A DNA stretch of 64,000 nt, from assembly GCF_021018895.1 (NCBI RefSeq), contig NC_079375.1:19756492-19820491 (forward strand), read 5' to 3'. Below the pieces are notes generated by a model. It worked only from the letters and a program-made list of their open reading frames with translations. It did no database searches and had not been told where the DNA came from. The stretch comes from Seriola aureovittata. Taxonomy: Eukaryota; Chordata; Actinopteri; Carangiformes; Carangidae. Positions 52,812-64,000 of the stretch are shown here, in pieces. Both the position numbers and the translations under genes were made by a program. Each line of letters begins with the position of its first letter. Position 1 is the first letter of the stretch.

Positions 52812-53516
52812 TCATTAAAAAACATTGTTCTCAAATGTAATCACAAAAAAGAAAAAAAAAAAAGAAACCTTGTAACAAAATTCTCAATTTCGAGCCCACA
52901 CTTTGTTGCTCATCATTACTGCACAGGAGATGTTTGTTAAGTCTTTGCAGTTGCACGTCTACCCTACTTCACTGAGGAATCTTGCACATCATGACACAGA
53001 GACAATTTTAGATCAGACACTGGCCTGTTTTTTTGACTAACACCATCCAAATGTGTTGTCTATTGTTCCGTGCCATCATTTAGAAACCCAGACTTCTTTA
53101 CCTTTTAAAAAAAGTGTATTTACTTCACTCTTAAGGTAATGAAATACGTATGAGTGAGGCCTTGTGTTAAGAAAGGTTTGATTTCAGATTTGTGTTGGGA
53201 TAGCGTGTGAGCATCACCTTTTTCTGAACTATTTTCTCAACACATTCTCCTGTCAGTTCAAAACTTTAAGTCGAACAAGACCAGAAGTCATTGATGTCTT
53301 TGTGATGTCATGCTAACCGTAACAGAGATACTTCATGTGATCTCTTTGCCTGTTGCAACACAGAACACATTCTCCAGTCTTTTGACAGACATGGGTGTCC
53401 AGTTAAAAGGACTGAGGTAATATTCGCAGCAATGATCCTCATTTCGTTATGATCACAGTATGACATACACTTTCTCTCTCTGTCACACACTGACACACAC
53501 TCAAACCTGAATAATA

Positions 53517-54680
53517 CTACAAAAACGCTGCTTTGCAGGGGTATGTGTTGAAATGGTAAGGTTTACAAAGCAGAGCCATCTTCACAGCCGTGCAGTAGAG
53601 CCTGCCCATGAGTCCAGAGGTCCACTGTTTCACCTGCGGGTCCGTCGCCGCCTTCCAGAGGTCATGGATATCTTCCACGTGACCATGTGAGGTCATCATC
53701 TGGTCATAGATACACAGGTGGTAGGGCGCTTTGCCCTCCCCTGAGAAATAGACGTGCTCATGTGGGGTTACACCAATGGCGTTGGCGCAGATGCCCATGA
53801 ACACATCATCTATGTAAAGAGAGGCGTTCAGGGTCAGCGTGGCTTGATAGACTTTGTCCGCTACGTCGCTGGAGACGACGTACCCGGCCCCAGCTGTGTA
53901 GTCGGGGTACGACAACCACTGGTACATCTCAAAGGGCACGTAGTACTTACTGTCTTTGCTCCGGATGGGCGGCGCCCCTCTGTGCACTCGACCAACCCAG
54001 AAGTGTGTGACGCCCCTGCTGCTCATGTCCTGCAGGTAGCTCACCAGGTTGGGCATGTGGACGAAGATGTCGTCATCAGCGGTCATGAGGAAGCGGGCGT
54101 GTGCGCAGCGGCTGTGCATCCAGTGGAACTGTAGGATCAGCTTCAGGGTCAAGTTGTGGAAGGAGTCTAAGAAGTCTTGTTGGATCAAGTCACCATAGAG
54201 ACGGTCCTCGTGGATGAGATGCTCCTGGAAGCCCACCCCGCTCCTCTTACTCCACGAGGGCTCCTCCTTCTTGGTCTGAGGCGCTCCTAAGGCGAACACC
54301 ACTTTGACTGTCACGCCCAGGCTGCTGTGGATGTAAGTCTCATTACCCCAGGTGGATCTGATGGCGTTTCGCCTCTCAATGTTCTCTGGGGACGTCTTAA
54401 CAAATAGGAGGAGGAGCACGTCCTGTTTGGCACATTTATCCGGGTGGTCCAGCAGGTAGTGGAAGTTGCTGAAGCTTCTTGCCTGCTCGCGCGGGATGGT
54501 GAGGCTCTTGTTGATGTAGATGAAGCGGTTGACCAGGTAGCGGTAGGAGTAGGACTTGACGTGGCTGACGACACTATTGTCCAGCTGTTCCCAGCAAACC
54601 ATCACCACTGACAAAACCAGGCAGGTGGTCATCAGCTGCACACACTGGCATCTTCGTACTCGGCGGAATTTCAAAAACAT
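53517..54680 (-). CDS. b3gnt5: Lactosylceramide beta-1,3-N-acetylglucosaminyltransferase (single coding exon)
   Basis: B3GNT5 adds beta-1,3-GlcNAc to lactosylceramide in the Golgi, making Lc3Cer, the precursor of lacto- and neolacto-series glycolipids. The 387-residue frame (human 378) begins with a short cytosolic tail rich in Arg, then a signal-anchor helix (about 14-30), then the stem. The GT31 domain shows QDVLLLLFVKTSPENIERR (about 86-104), RSTWGNE, the DxD-type motif MTADDDIFVHMPN (about 199-211), GRVHRGAPPIR, and YIDDVFMGICAN. The C-terminal LLCKPYHFNTYPCKAAFL aligns with human. Sequons are present in the stem and catalytic domain (NKS, NET, NLT, NAS). An insertion of about ten residues after GAPQTKKEE distinguishes it from human. 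Teleosts may hold two copies; I cannot say whether this is a or b. Confidence 0.95.
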   Translation of the reverse strand: MFLKFRRVRRCQCVQLMTTCLVLSVVMVCWEQLDNSVVSHVKSYSYRYLVNRFIYINKSLTIPREQARSFSNFHYLLDHPDKCAKQDVLLLLFVKTSPENIERRNAIRSTWGNETYIHSSLGVTVKVVFALGAPQTKKEEPSWSKRSGVGFQEHLIHEDRLYGDLIQQDFLDSFHNLTLKLILQFHWMHSRCAHARFLMTADDDIFVHMPNLVSYLQDMSSRGVTHFWVGRVHRGAPPIRSKDSKYYVPFEMYQWLSYPDYTAGAGYVVSSDVADKVYQATLTLNASLYIDDVFMGICANAIGVTPHEHVYFSGEGKAPYHLCIYDQMMTSHGHVEDIHDLWKAATDPQVKQWTSGLMGRLYCTAVKMALLCKPYHFNTYPCKAAFL

Positions 54681-57045
54681 CCTGGAATCTTGTCACCCCG
54701 TGGCAGTGGTCCCTCTCTGGTGGGCGATGGTGGCGAAGCAGCCGGTTGTGGCGGTGTGTGTGGAGGAGACAAGATGACTGAGGATGTGGAGGTTCAGCGT
54801 GTTGTTCCAGTGCCTCAGAGCAGCACGTGGTGGGTCTTCCATCCTAGGATTTCCACATTCAGCAGGAGGCACAGGCAGCGGTGGGAATCACTGGGTCCGC
54901 TGGGAAACATCCTCCATTGCAGCATAATCACTCACACGGTCAGCCGGCAGGTGGAGATTCATCGTTCATCCATGACGCTGTTGTCTGAGAGATCTGAGAA
55001 GAGAGAGCACATTTACCAATGTGACAGAGTTCGACAAATCATATGAGTGAATAATGTTTTTTCTTATTTTGACTGCAGGAAGTGTGACCTCAACCATACT
55101 ACGTGTTTTCAGTATCTGTTTGGGCCCTACTTCCTTATTTGTGTGACAAATGTAGGCGTTGTCCTGTTCTGTCATGTTGGGCTATAATTGTACAAGCACG
55201 AATTATTCTTTTATTATTTAATGGTCATAAACAGATCATCCCGCTGTCAACTTAAGCGACTCATCAGGATGTCACTGAAAAATAGAGACAATTTATTCAT
55301 TCGGTTGAACAAGTTCCTCACAGTAAACTAGGGCTGCACTTATATTTCTCAGAAAGAAAAAGCATGCGCTCAGATCATATAACTTCAAAATGGCAGCACA
55401 ACTGAAACCATGGTGAAATGGTCATGGTCTTTTGTTGTGGTTTGAAAGTGACTGCAGCAACATGTATTCAGTGTTTCTGTGCAAGAGTAGTAACGTTCGT
55501 TGGAAAATCAAAAGTGAGTCGGTGAGTGGGGTGATGGGGGGAGGGCAGGGGAGGGTTGGGAGGGAGGGTTGGGGGTACTGAATGCAAAAGCCTACACAGC
55601 AAATGTTGCAATACAAGCTCGTCCATAATGGAGGGGTTTAAGGTGCAGACCCACTGAAATCGCTGAGAGTCATGGAAAGCATTCGGACACAATGGGCAGC
55701 GTCAGAATAGCTCTGCAGCACAATGCTGTACAAGAATAGCCTGCTTCCGCCCGGGCCTGGGCTGAAACCAAGGGGGGATCATGATGGGCCCGGGGCCTGG
55801 GACTCCCACAGCACCCCGAGAGCTTTTTAAACATCATTGGATGGCCTACGCCTAATGGGGTCAATGGCTCATAAATGGCTCTTTTCTCTCTTCCTGATAA
55901 TGAGAAACTCTGCCTCACCTCTGGTTCACATCAGCCTCCAGCTCTATCACAGTAAAACTTACAGTTACCAATGATTCTGAGTAAGTTAGTGCACGCCATC
56001 ATTTATTTCCTGTCTCTCTGTCATAAAGTACACGTCAGTTACAAATTTCTATTCCTGTCAGCAATTTGACCGAGCTGGGGTTATTCTTACTGGCCAGTAC
56101 TGAGATACATGATCACACCTGCTAGATAGTGATTTATTTTTGTTTTTTTTATATCTGTACCAATTCATCTCTATTGTGTTGGAGTGGAGTCAGAAATAAA
56201 ACCAACACTATCTAACAGCTACCACTGTAGCTCAATGAGAACATAGTTTTTTGTGTGTCCAGCTTTTCAGCCACATAACGTACCATTCACTTGAATGGGA
56301 ATAATTAATCATAATTCATCAAATATTCATCATATGAAACACACGACAGTATGAAAATGAAATTGTAGTGATCTTGCAGGATCAAATCTCTAATTTCCTG
56401 ACTAACATATGATAGCTGAGCATCATATGAGACCAGACTATCTTGTTTGCTGGGTAGGAAAATCACAATAGACAACAAAGATAATCGTCTGATCATGACG
56501 TCCATAGAGACAGGGCTTATGTTACAGGTGCCTGGTGTCTTCTGCCAACAATGTGACTGTGCTTTAATGGATAGGAGCTACTCCCAGAAAGATGTTGTTC
56601 ATCAGTCTGAACTACTGCTACTTATCTTTAATCTTCTTTTTTTAATACACGTTTCGGCAGACAGTTGTTATTTTCTTGTAAGCTAAGTTTGTGGCCGTGT
56701 AATGGCTGCAGGTCAGTTCCTTGTTAAATGTTTAAGAGTTAAATGCGGTTACATTATTTACTGAAGGTGTTTTAGCCGTCAAGTAGCAAACAGGTTGTGT
56801 TGCTGTCATTCTTGTAGTACCAGTCCAAAACCAAGATGACCCTGTACTGGAGCACAAACACAAGTGTCGAGCCTCCCTCTTCTGACTAAGCTGCATCTAA
56901 AACAAGCGCCGTGTGAAAGTGAATCACCCCACTAACATATTTCAAAAGTCACCATTTTTATAAATAGATTAGAAACACACGGAGAGGGGGGTCGCGAGGG
57001 AGGGAAAAGCACGCCACAACTCCACTGATCACTCCAGCACTCACC
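54681..57045 (-). other. b3gnt5 5' UTR and first intron (probable)
   Basis: On the minus strand an acceptor-like CTTCTCAGATCTCTCAG occurs near 54985-54995, upstream of the ATG. A strong donor TTGCCG|GTGAGT lies at 57045. Together they suggest a noncoding first exon to the right of 57045, a roughly 2-kb intron, and a second exon holding the rest of the 5' UTR and the whole CDS, the usual B3GNT5 layout. Within the intron I see a G-rich run near 55530-55575 but no gene. Confidence 0.5.
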
Positions 57046-57247
57046 GGCAAAATAAAAGATCTTGGTGTGAATCCAACACAGACGGAGCAACAGTCTCCGA
57101 TCGTCACGGATTTCTCGTCGGTCCCACACTGGTCCTCTCCTCTGCTTCAACTTTACTCTTCCTTCAGATGACAGGAGGTGAAGCGCCCGTCAGACGCAGC
57201 CATCACTCCTCGGTTAGACAGTCAAACTCGCTTGGCGGTGGTTGTGG

Positions 57248-57300
57248 TGGAGGAGGAGGTGGAGGAGGAGGAGGAGGAGGAGGAGGAGCAGGAGGAGGAA
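57248..57300. repeat. (GGA)n microsatellite
   Basis: About 17 GGA units with two GGT interruptions and one GCA. It is a homopurine run near the presumed b3gnt5 promoter, just upstream of the candidate first exon. A run of 13 C follows at 57385-57397. Confidence 0.9.
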
Positions 57301-57419
57301 TACCTGTGAAGGTGTTGGGGAGTCACTCCGCAGTCTCTGTTCAGACTCAAAAATTGCTTGTTAATGAGCTAGTTCCCTCTCGCTCCCCCCCCCCCCCTCC
57401 CTTTTCAATGTAGGAGTGG

Positions 57420-60400
57420 TTTCCCTCCATAGGTGCGCTGTAAAACATCACGTGGTGATTTAGTTCTAATTAACTTCATGTGAATATGTTTTGTTCATTT
57501 CCAGTTACTTTGTGTAGTTTTGATTTTCAGACCAGTTCAGGACTCATCAACAGACATTGTTCTAACTGGAGGCGACCTGGACTGAAGTGATGAGTTGAAT
57601 GAATGAATGAGTTGAGTTCAGACTATATATACTATCACCATGTATTGACAGACTTTGGGATGGATCTATATTTACATAACATATGTCTACATTATAAGCA
57701 TATATACATAAACATACATATTTGCATGGACTAGACATATACGTCAATATATGATTTTTTTCCCATTTCTAATAGGTTTTATATATAATTTTACATGTAT
57801 GTTTATATTTTATATGTACATATATGGAAATTCAATATATGTAAATATAGTCTCTCCTGGTTTTGTAGTTTGAAGAAAACAAACACAGTGTTAACTCACT
57901 CTGGGAGCAGTGTTGTCTTTGTACTGACTGGAACCGAATGGCTTCACATCCTGCAGCTGTACGTTCAATGTCAAATAAAGAACTGGCTCTTTAAACTGAC
58001 AAAATATCAGTAGTAAAGTAAATCTGTCTGTGTGACTGAACAGTTGATTTAATCAAATATTTTAGGATTATTTAACTTGTTTTCTCAAGTTCAGTTAACT
58101 CAGTTAGTTTTACATTTTGAAAGCTCATAAAAAGACGCTTTACGATTTCACTTAAGTTCAGTTCACTCACATTTTTAAAGCTGCAGGAGAACTTATCTAT
58201 TTCTCAGGTGAACAAACTTAAAATGATTTACAGTGTGGCGGCAGAGAGAAAGAGGGAGGAGGAAATAAAGAGAGGAAGGCCTGTCCCCTGGACCTAATGT
58301 TGGTGCTCTGTGTTATTGACAAAAGCTTGAAGGACAGAAAGATCTCCCTCTTTTCTGTCTCAATCTTTGTCTGACAAGCACTTTTATTTTTTCAAATCAT
58401 CAAGATGCATGTGATGCTGTAAGTAACCACCTCAGTGAACCAGTGCTTTCTTTGTCCTGTTTATTTTTTTTTTCCCTTTGAGTGCAAGATCTTTGGTTTG
58501 ATATCAACATTTGAATATCTTTGTCATAATTTTGTTGCCAGGGAGCAGATACACAAAGCTCCCTGTTTCACTCATTTGAATGTAGAGTTTTGTGTTGAGG
58601 CATCCTTTGAATCTGCCAGGGAAGGTTACACAACCATCAGAGAAGACAGATGCATGAAAAAAGGAAAAACCAACACAAAGAGAGTAAAGTGTTCAGACAC
58701 CATGACCCACCAGAACAGCTTCAGTCCTCCTGGTCACTGATTCTACAGGTGTTGGATTCTACTGGAAAGATAAACACTATTCTTCCAAAAGATATTCCCT
58801 CATTCAGTGTTTTGATGATGGTGGCGGAGCGCGCTGTCTAACACCTCCCATAAGTGTTAAACTAGGTTGAGATCTGGTGACCGTGAGGGGCATAGCATAT
58901 GAGTCACATCATTTTCATTCTCATCAAACCACTCAGTGACCCCTCGGTGGCCTGTGGGTGGGGGTATTGTCATCCTGTTTCTCCACTAATTTTTCATGTT
59001 TTTCCTTTAATTTGTCACCCGTCTGTATACAACACTGCATGAACATATTACTGTGAAAAACCAGTCTAAAGAAATGTGTGTTTACATTGTTCACAGCATC
59101 AGTCCAGTAATTTCCTAATAATAATTACTGAGTGAGACTGCTGGAGAAAGCTCTGAGATAAAGAGGGTTCATGTATTTACTTTTATTTCTTAAGAAAGAA
59201 CCATGAAATCTTAAAGTAATTATCCCACATAGAAAATAGTAGCTATGCCATGATGTTTGGTACAGACATTAATGTTCCCCACAGGATGAACTGTAAGAAC
59301 TCTGATGAGCCCTCAATTTTTAATGAAGAGCCATCATCAGGTCAAACTTGCTTGTTTCATCTTTGCTTATATTTCTTTTCTCACTATGTTTATTATTATG
59401 AACCAAAACACCAAAGCAAATTCCTTGTATGTTGAACACCTACTTGGCAATGAACCGGACTCGGTATCAGATTCTGATTACTTTTTTATGACCAAAAACT
59501 AAAACTGACGACATTCCCATGAGCATCAGCATCAGTTATACTTACCAAATGTGAGCATGCTAATATGCTAAACTAACATGGTGAATATAGTAAACATTAT
59601 ACCTGCTGATTATCAACATATTCGCATTATCACTGTGTGAATGTTAGCTTGGTAACATTCACATTCAGCCTCTACAGTCTCAGCAGCTAGCATAGCAATA
59701 TACTCATCATATTTTTACATCAGCCTATTACACTGTATGTGCTCTGATGTTGTCACTTTCGACCACTTCTGCTGCTGCATCTGGTTCATTGTGAGGCTTT
59801 ACAAGAATCACACCACAGACATAATTTGACTAAAGTGTGACAGATTTGAAAGGCCTGTTCTCTTATTTTGAACTTAATGTGTCAAAAGAGGTAATGCATC
59901 TGCATGCCCTAATGTGCCTATATATTTGTCAGTGTGCGTGTAATGAATGCATGTAACTGTGAAGTCGTTATGCGTGTGTGAATTTAAAAAAAATAAAATA
60001 AACACAGCAAATATGATTATACTGGAATATATTCTAATTTGCTTTGTTATTTTATTACTCTAACAAATGCTATTTTTTTCTTCTAACAGTGGGTTCCCAC
60101 TACAAATTGACTGAGATAATTGGTTTGCATCAGAAAATGTATATGCAGTTCGTCTGCACTTATTCTCTATTCAGACTGATACGAACATGCAGACTCCAAA
60201 CTGTCAAACCTCATTTAATAAAGCAGCTGCTCAGAAGTTCACCTGAGAGTGTACAGCAATTGACAGTAGATGGATGTCTAAAAATGTACCGGGTGGCCTG
60301 ATTAGAAAAAAATGTTTGTCAGGAGGTCACAGATGTAGAAGAGTACAGTACAAGACACTCAGGTCCTACTATGCACAAGACTAATGCATTATGGGATTTT

Positions 60401-60950
60401 TTTTTTCAGGGGAAGTGTAAAAAAGATGTATGCGTGAGCCTATATGCACACTTACTCAGAAAAACAAAAATGCACAAATGTTTTGTTGTTTCATTGTTAC
60501 AAAAGCAGAACTTGGTTCCATGAGAGGATTGCTGTCTTTTGCATAAATGGCATGAACATCAGACCTCAGATCTGTAAGAAATTTGCATGTTTTCATTGCA
60601 ACTTCAATGTATTAGATGAGACACCTTTCTGCATAAAAAAAAATGTAGATTAGTCAAATCAACTGGTTATTTGTAAATTTTAGACATGTAACACATGTTT
60701 TAGGATGGACCTTGGACCACTGCCAGCATGGACAGGAGGAATTATTACAGCAGTTATTGACATATATGGATCTATCTTTTAATATTACATTATAATATTG
60801 ATAGGGACATGTCCCTAACAATATTTAAGTGAATCTGTTCGCACTATGTTTGGAGCGACGTCATATTAGACCATCCCGATGTAAGAGGCTCCGTCTCCAA
60901 GAGATTTAGGCATGCCAGCATTTGATTGACTGAAAGGACGGAAGCTCACT
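57420..60950. other. Gene-free interval with dispersed repeats
   Basis: No gene recognised. A segment at about 58560-58980, with ATCTGGTGACCGTGAGGGGCAT and CAAACCACTCAGTGACCCCTCGG, resembles a high-copy fish repeat. Another lies at 59545-59700. The region 57600-57850 is very AT-rich, with ATATAC/TATATG strings. Confidence 0.5.
59545..59700. repeat. Dispersed repeat (ATGCTAA-rich family)
   Basis: GAGCATGCTAATATGCTAAACTAACATGGTGAA, AACATTATACCTGCTGATTATCAAC and CAGCAGCTAGCATAGC occur in the order of a common teleost repeat that I remember but cannot name. It has no coding capacity. Confidence 0.55.
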
Positions 60951-60956
60951 AAGTAA

Positions 60957-61645
60957 ATACTCTCCCAATCCCAATGTCCAACCACACAGACTCTCAGACT
61001 TGGAGGCGCGTGTTCAAGTTCATGAGGGCTGTCCCACTGTCAAACCATCGAGGGCATGAGGACTCTAGCGGACATGTTGAGCCCTTTATTCACACTTCCC
61101 CTAAGTCCGCAATTCTGCAAACTTTGCCTGAGGAGTAAAGTTCATAGTGTTGTGGCGTTAAACACGGGGTTACCATGGTTATCAGGTGACGCCCGGAAGC
61201 GTAAACGATGGCTATAAAACAGCAAGAAATAATAAGATAGAAGATGACCGGTTAACAAAGAAGCATGAAAGGAATAAACCTTAATGTTAGCATTACAAGA
61301 AAAAAAGACAGTATATGACAGTTTAACACAGAGATCACAGTGATTCAGAGCCAGAACTGTGGAGTTATTCGTCCTGATGAATTCAAAATATCCAAATTGG
61401 ATCAGATCTGATCTTATATTATTTTTTGTTTACAAACAGGGAGCTAGAGGAGGGAAAATGTATAATCAAAAGTCCCAAACCGACAACTGGATGCGAATGT
61501 TTTGGCATAATCAAAGTAAGGTAATATAAGTAGGCTACTATCCCGTCCCTCTTTATACCATTTTGAGCCCTTGCAGCCTCCGGCTCTCAATCACTCACCA
61601 GGTGATGTCAATTAAGTCTATGAGGGTTTGGGATTGGGCCATTCT
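60957..61645. mobile_element. Candidate DNA transposon derivative with inverted ends
   Basis: CTCCCAATCCCAATGTCC at 60961-60978 and, at the right end, GAGGGTTTGGGATTGGGCC (about 61622-61640) are inverted relative to each other over roughly ten bases. An inverted partial copy of the left part lies at 15297-15545. The interior holds no long frame. It is probably a non-autonomous element; the superfamily is unassigned. Confidence 0.5.
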
Positions 61646-61899
61646 CACCATCCTCACTCCTCAATCGATCCAACCAACAAAGGTAACGATCACGAGCCAA
61701 TCAGAGGCAGAGTAGGGCGGGTCACGTGAACTACTACGGTAGGATTCCGAAATGCGCGTGCTGCTGCTGTAGAGCACAATGTAAACATTAAATCACAATG
61801 GCGCAACAACGCATTGTTTTTTCGACAGCACCCAGAGGACTATCAACCCGAGCACCGCCACCACTAAGGGGCCTGCTGCTACCAGGAGTCAGGCTAGGA

Positions 61900-62190
61900 C
61901 TCACTTGGCGGCATTTGAGGAGCCAAACAACTTCCGAAAGAAACTTCCGGCCGCGCATTTACACCAACCTGGTTTGCTAAGTGGCTTCATGACGTGGCGG
62001 AGAGTGATCAGGTTGTGTGTTTTGCTTGTATGAACGCAGCGGGGGAAAAAAACTGATTGATGAAGACAGTTTTAGGACTGACAACCCCTTCGTGAAGGGT
62101 GGCTTTTCAAACTGCCGTAAAGTAATTGAAAAATCCAAAGAGCACGAGAGATATAAGTTGCACACCGACACAAAACAAAGGCATTTGACT
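61900..62190 (+). mobile_element. Decayed hAT-type transposase fragment (TTF zinc-finger region)
   Basis: Two plus-strand frames carry consecutive parts of a hAT/TTF-type N-terminal domain. The first is WLHDVAESDQVVCFACMNAAGEKN, then a stop. After a frame change comes NPFVKGGFSNCRKVIEKSKEHERYKLHTD. They correspond to the usual W-L-x-Y...C-x-x-C and F-x-x-G-F-x-N-W...F-x-x-H-x-x-S-x-x-H motifs. The DDE core and dimerisation domain are absent. The element is inactive. Confidence 0.7.
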
Positions 62191-62711
62191 TTAAGTGATG
62201 TGCCGATTAACTTCCTCTTGTCTGATGCTGCTGCTGCCAAACAGCAGGGAAGTGTACGACACGTTTGGGAACTACAGTTCAGATCCATCAGATTCCTGGG
62301 AAGCAACGGAATCACCTCCAGGGGTGACGTCACACCACACCGGTATGGGCCTGCACATCTCTGTGGCCTCATCCCAGAAAACATGGCTACAGCACCATGA
62401 CCCAGGAGAGACTGACTCCCCTTGATGCATGTCCACACTGACATTTGAACTCATTGGAGATCCAGACCCAAGGCCAAGGCCACCTTTGGATCATTGTAAC
62501 TACTGGAGCACATTGTCTGCGGCTCAAGGTAAGATATTTGGTTTATTACAAGCTGCCGCCGAGCAGTTTAATAGTCTGTTGTCAATACATTTTAACGTCA
62601 CACTGATATTTATTTGTGGAAAACAATGTGCATATTTGGATATGTTCTTGTGCCATGCAAAAGCCGGACGTGTCTGTTACAAAGCTAAGGTATTATTGTG
62701 TTTGTGTTTTA

Positions 62712-62850
62712 AAAAGTCAAGTCAGTTTTTATTCGTATAGCGCCTTTTCACAATATAAGTTATCTCAAGGCACTTTCCAAATCGAGCAGGTTAGACCTTC
62801 TCTTTATAATATTATTTACAGAGACCAGCACTAGGCAAGGAAAAACTTCC
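62712..62850. repeat. Dispersed repeat, copy B (resembles 4731-4961)
   Basis: Blocks AAGTCAAGTCAGTTTTTATT, GTATAGCGCC, AGTTATCTCAAGGCACTTTCCAAAT, GAGCAGGTTAGACC and TTATTTACAGAGACC occur in the order typical of a very common teleost repeat. It abuts the LINE fragment to its right with a junction near 62860. Confidence 0.65.
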
Positions 62851-62864
62851 TTTTTAAGAGGCAG

Positions 62865-63950
62865 AAACCTGGTCGATAATTATTTAAGGATCCTGGATCA
62901 AGGTGTGGTTTTTTTTTTTAAGTAAAGGTTTAACCACAGTAGTCTTAAAGCTGCTGGGAACAGCGCCAGAAGTGAGTCATAAATGATTGAATGAATTCAG
63001 CACTGAAGTTCCCAAGCTTGGCCAGAGGTCTTTGGAGAGCTCAGCTGGTAGAAGGTCCAGCAGACAGGTGGTGGGTTTAGAAGATAACACCATCTTAGAC
63101 GGCGCTTCAAGATACAAGGTCTCGAATTTAGTTAAAATGAGAAAAGTTAAAAGGGACTCAATATAATGCTCTGGTGGTTCTGTAGAAGATGGAGAAGAAG
63201 AGGTGATTTTATGTCTAATCTCATCTATTTTATTACTGAAAAAGTTTAGAAAGTGATGGGCTGTGCAGCTAAGAGGTGGCTGCTGCTGCTGAGTGAGTTT
63301 AGCTACAGTACCAAAAAGAAATCTATGATTGTGTTTATTGTTAATAACCAGAGAGAAGTGGCCTGCTGTTGCAGTGGATTGTATTTTAACACAGACCTGT
63401 GCCATTGAGAGTGAGTGGCTCAGATTTTGATTTGCACCATTTGCCCTCCAGTCTCCTGCAGGCCGGCTTCAGGGCTCGTGTTTCTTCAGTAAACCACGGT
63501 GTAGATCTCTTTAACCGTCTGGTTTTAGTGGTGCAACGGAGTCCAAGAGGTTTAATTTAGTGGTACAAATTTCGATGGAGTCAGTTGCTACAGTGAACGG
63601 AGCGAGGGCCTCCGGTAGTTCCTCAGCAAAGAGCAGCTACAGTGGCTGGACCAATGTGTCGTGTGGTAAATACATTTGCGCCATTAATGTGTGGACAGGC
63701 TGGTGTTGCTTCAAACTTGATAAAGTGATAAGAGATTACAGAAGTGATGAGAGAGACAGTCAGACTAGATACCTCAATTCCACGGGATTGGATCAAGTCC
63801 AGAGTGTTGCCATTGCAGTGAGTTGGTTCAGCCTCAAACTGGGTGAAACCAAAAGTGTCAATAATGGCTTGAAAGGCTTTAATTAGAGGATCCCAGGCTT
63901 TATTCAAGTGAATATTTATCTCACAACAGCTCCAACACAACCAGCAGCTT
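62865..63950 (-). mobile_element. LINE fragment, endonuclease end plus start of reverse transcriptase (CR1/L2-like)
   Basis: On the minus strand, near 63890-63720, a frame reads AIIDTFGFTQFEAEPTHCNGNTLDLI with SRGIEVSSLTVS, the C-terminal part of an apurinic-type endonuclease. Further along, near 63320-62980, it reads FFSNKIDEIRHKI and SKPTTCLLDLLPAELSKDLW, the linker and first RT block. KTTVVKPLLKKK (near 62920) continues RT block 1. Then a stop and an abrupt change to another repeat end the copy near 62865. Stops and indels break it, so it is non-functional. The 5' part may continue past the window edge. Confidence 0.82.
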
Positions 63951-64000
63951 CATTACAATCAGCTGATCGGAGTGTCACATGTGTGCGCTCATGTGTTGAA

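Noticed and set aside
53754..54134. 126-codon plus-strand frame over b3gnt5
   Set aside because: It is antisense to the conserved glycosyltransferase domain and has no family match.
57168..57413. Plus-strand frame with a poly-glycine run
   Set aside because: The glycines are the (GGA)n microsatellite read in one frame; a minus-strand noncoding exon of b3gnt5 explains the locus better.
61798..61980. 60-codon plus-strand frame starting ATGGCGCAACAACG
   Set aside because: It looks like a gene start after a GC-richer segment, but it runs into the hAT relic and has no continuing exon.

Overview
This window reads as nuclear DNA of a bony fish, probably an advanced (percomorph-like) teleost. The evidence is vertebrate multi-exon genes with short, GT-AG introns, orthologues recognisable at the protein level, abundant CA/GT microsatellites, and dispersed repeats of types I associate with teleost genomes (CR1/L2-like LINEs, hAT remnants, short inverted-repeat elements). 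No species call can be made. I rebuilt gene models by hand from reading frame, splice signals and remembered human orthologues. All exon phases close, and protein lengths match the families.

Layout. 1-7,392 (+): ripk2, entered after its first coding exon and complete to the C-terminal CARD. 7,393-11,485: intergenic, with microsatellites, a small TIR element and a degenerate minisatellite. 11,499-17,067 (+): a y+LAT light-chain amino-acid transporter, best matched to slc7a7. 18,843-21,097 (-): a 5-exon gene for an unrecognised secreted 162-aa protein with eight cysteines. 21,098-25,830: repeats, palindromes and one orphan candidate exon. 25,831-26,525 (-): a 4-exon gene for an unrecognised 102-aa secreted Ser/Thr/Pro-rich protein. 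27,250-34,119 (-): ccdc39 in 20 coding exons, with an RFX X-box upstream. 34,618-34,709: a stray copy of part of dcun1d1 exon 2. 35,763-38,182 (-): dcun1d1. It is head-to-head with 38,539-39,399 (+), an intact single-exon setd9. 41,254-45,544 (+): eif4a2, whose introns carry at least five snoRNA candidates (two SNORD2-type C/D and three H/ACA). 46,200-52,800: gene-poor, with a decayed LINE and other repeats. 53,517-54,680 (-): b3gnt5 in one coding exon, with probable 5' noncoding exons reaching about 57,045. 57,300-64,000: no gene found; it holds dispersed repeats, a decayed hAT transposase fragment and a second LINE fragment.

How the genes relate. There is no operon-like logic. ccdc39, dcun1d1, eif4a2 and b3gnt5 all lie at human 3q26-q27, so the right half is an old conserved block, while ripk2, slc7a7 and setd9 map elsewhere in human. 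Functions are diverse: NOD signalling (ripk2), cationic amino-acid exchange (slc7a7), motile-cilium assembly (ccdc39), cullin neddylation (dcun1d1), a SET-domain protein (setd9), translation initiation plus snoRNA production (eif4a2), and lacto-series glycolipid synthesis (b3gnt5). The most novel items are the two small secreted-protein genes, the eif4a2 snoRNA set, the intronless setd9 on a shared promoter, and the displaced dcun1d1 exon.
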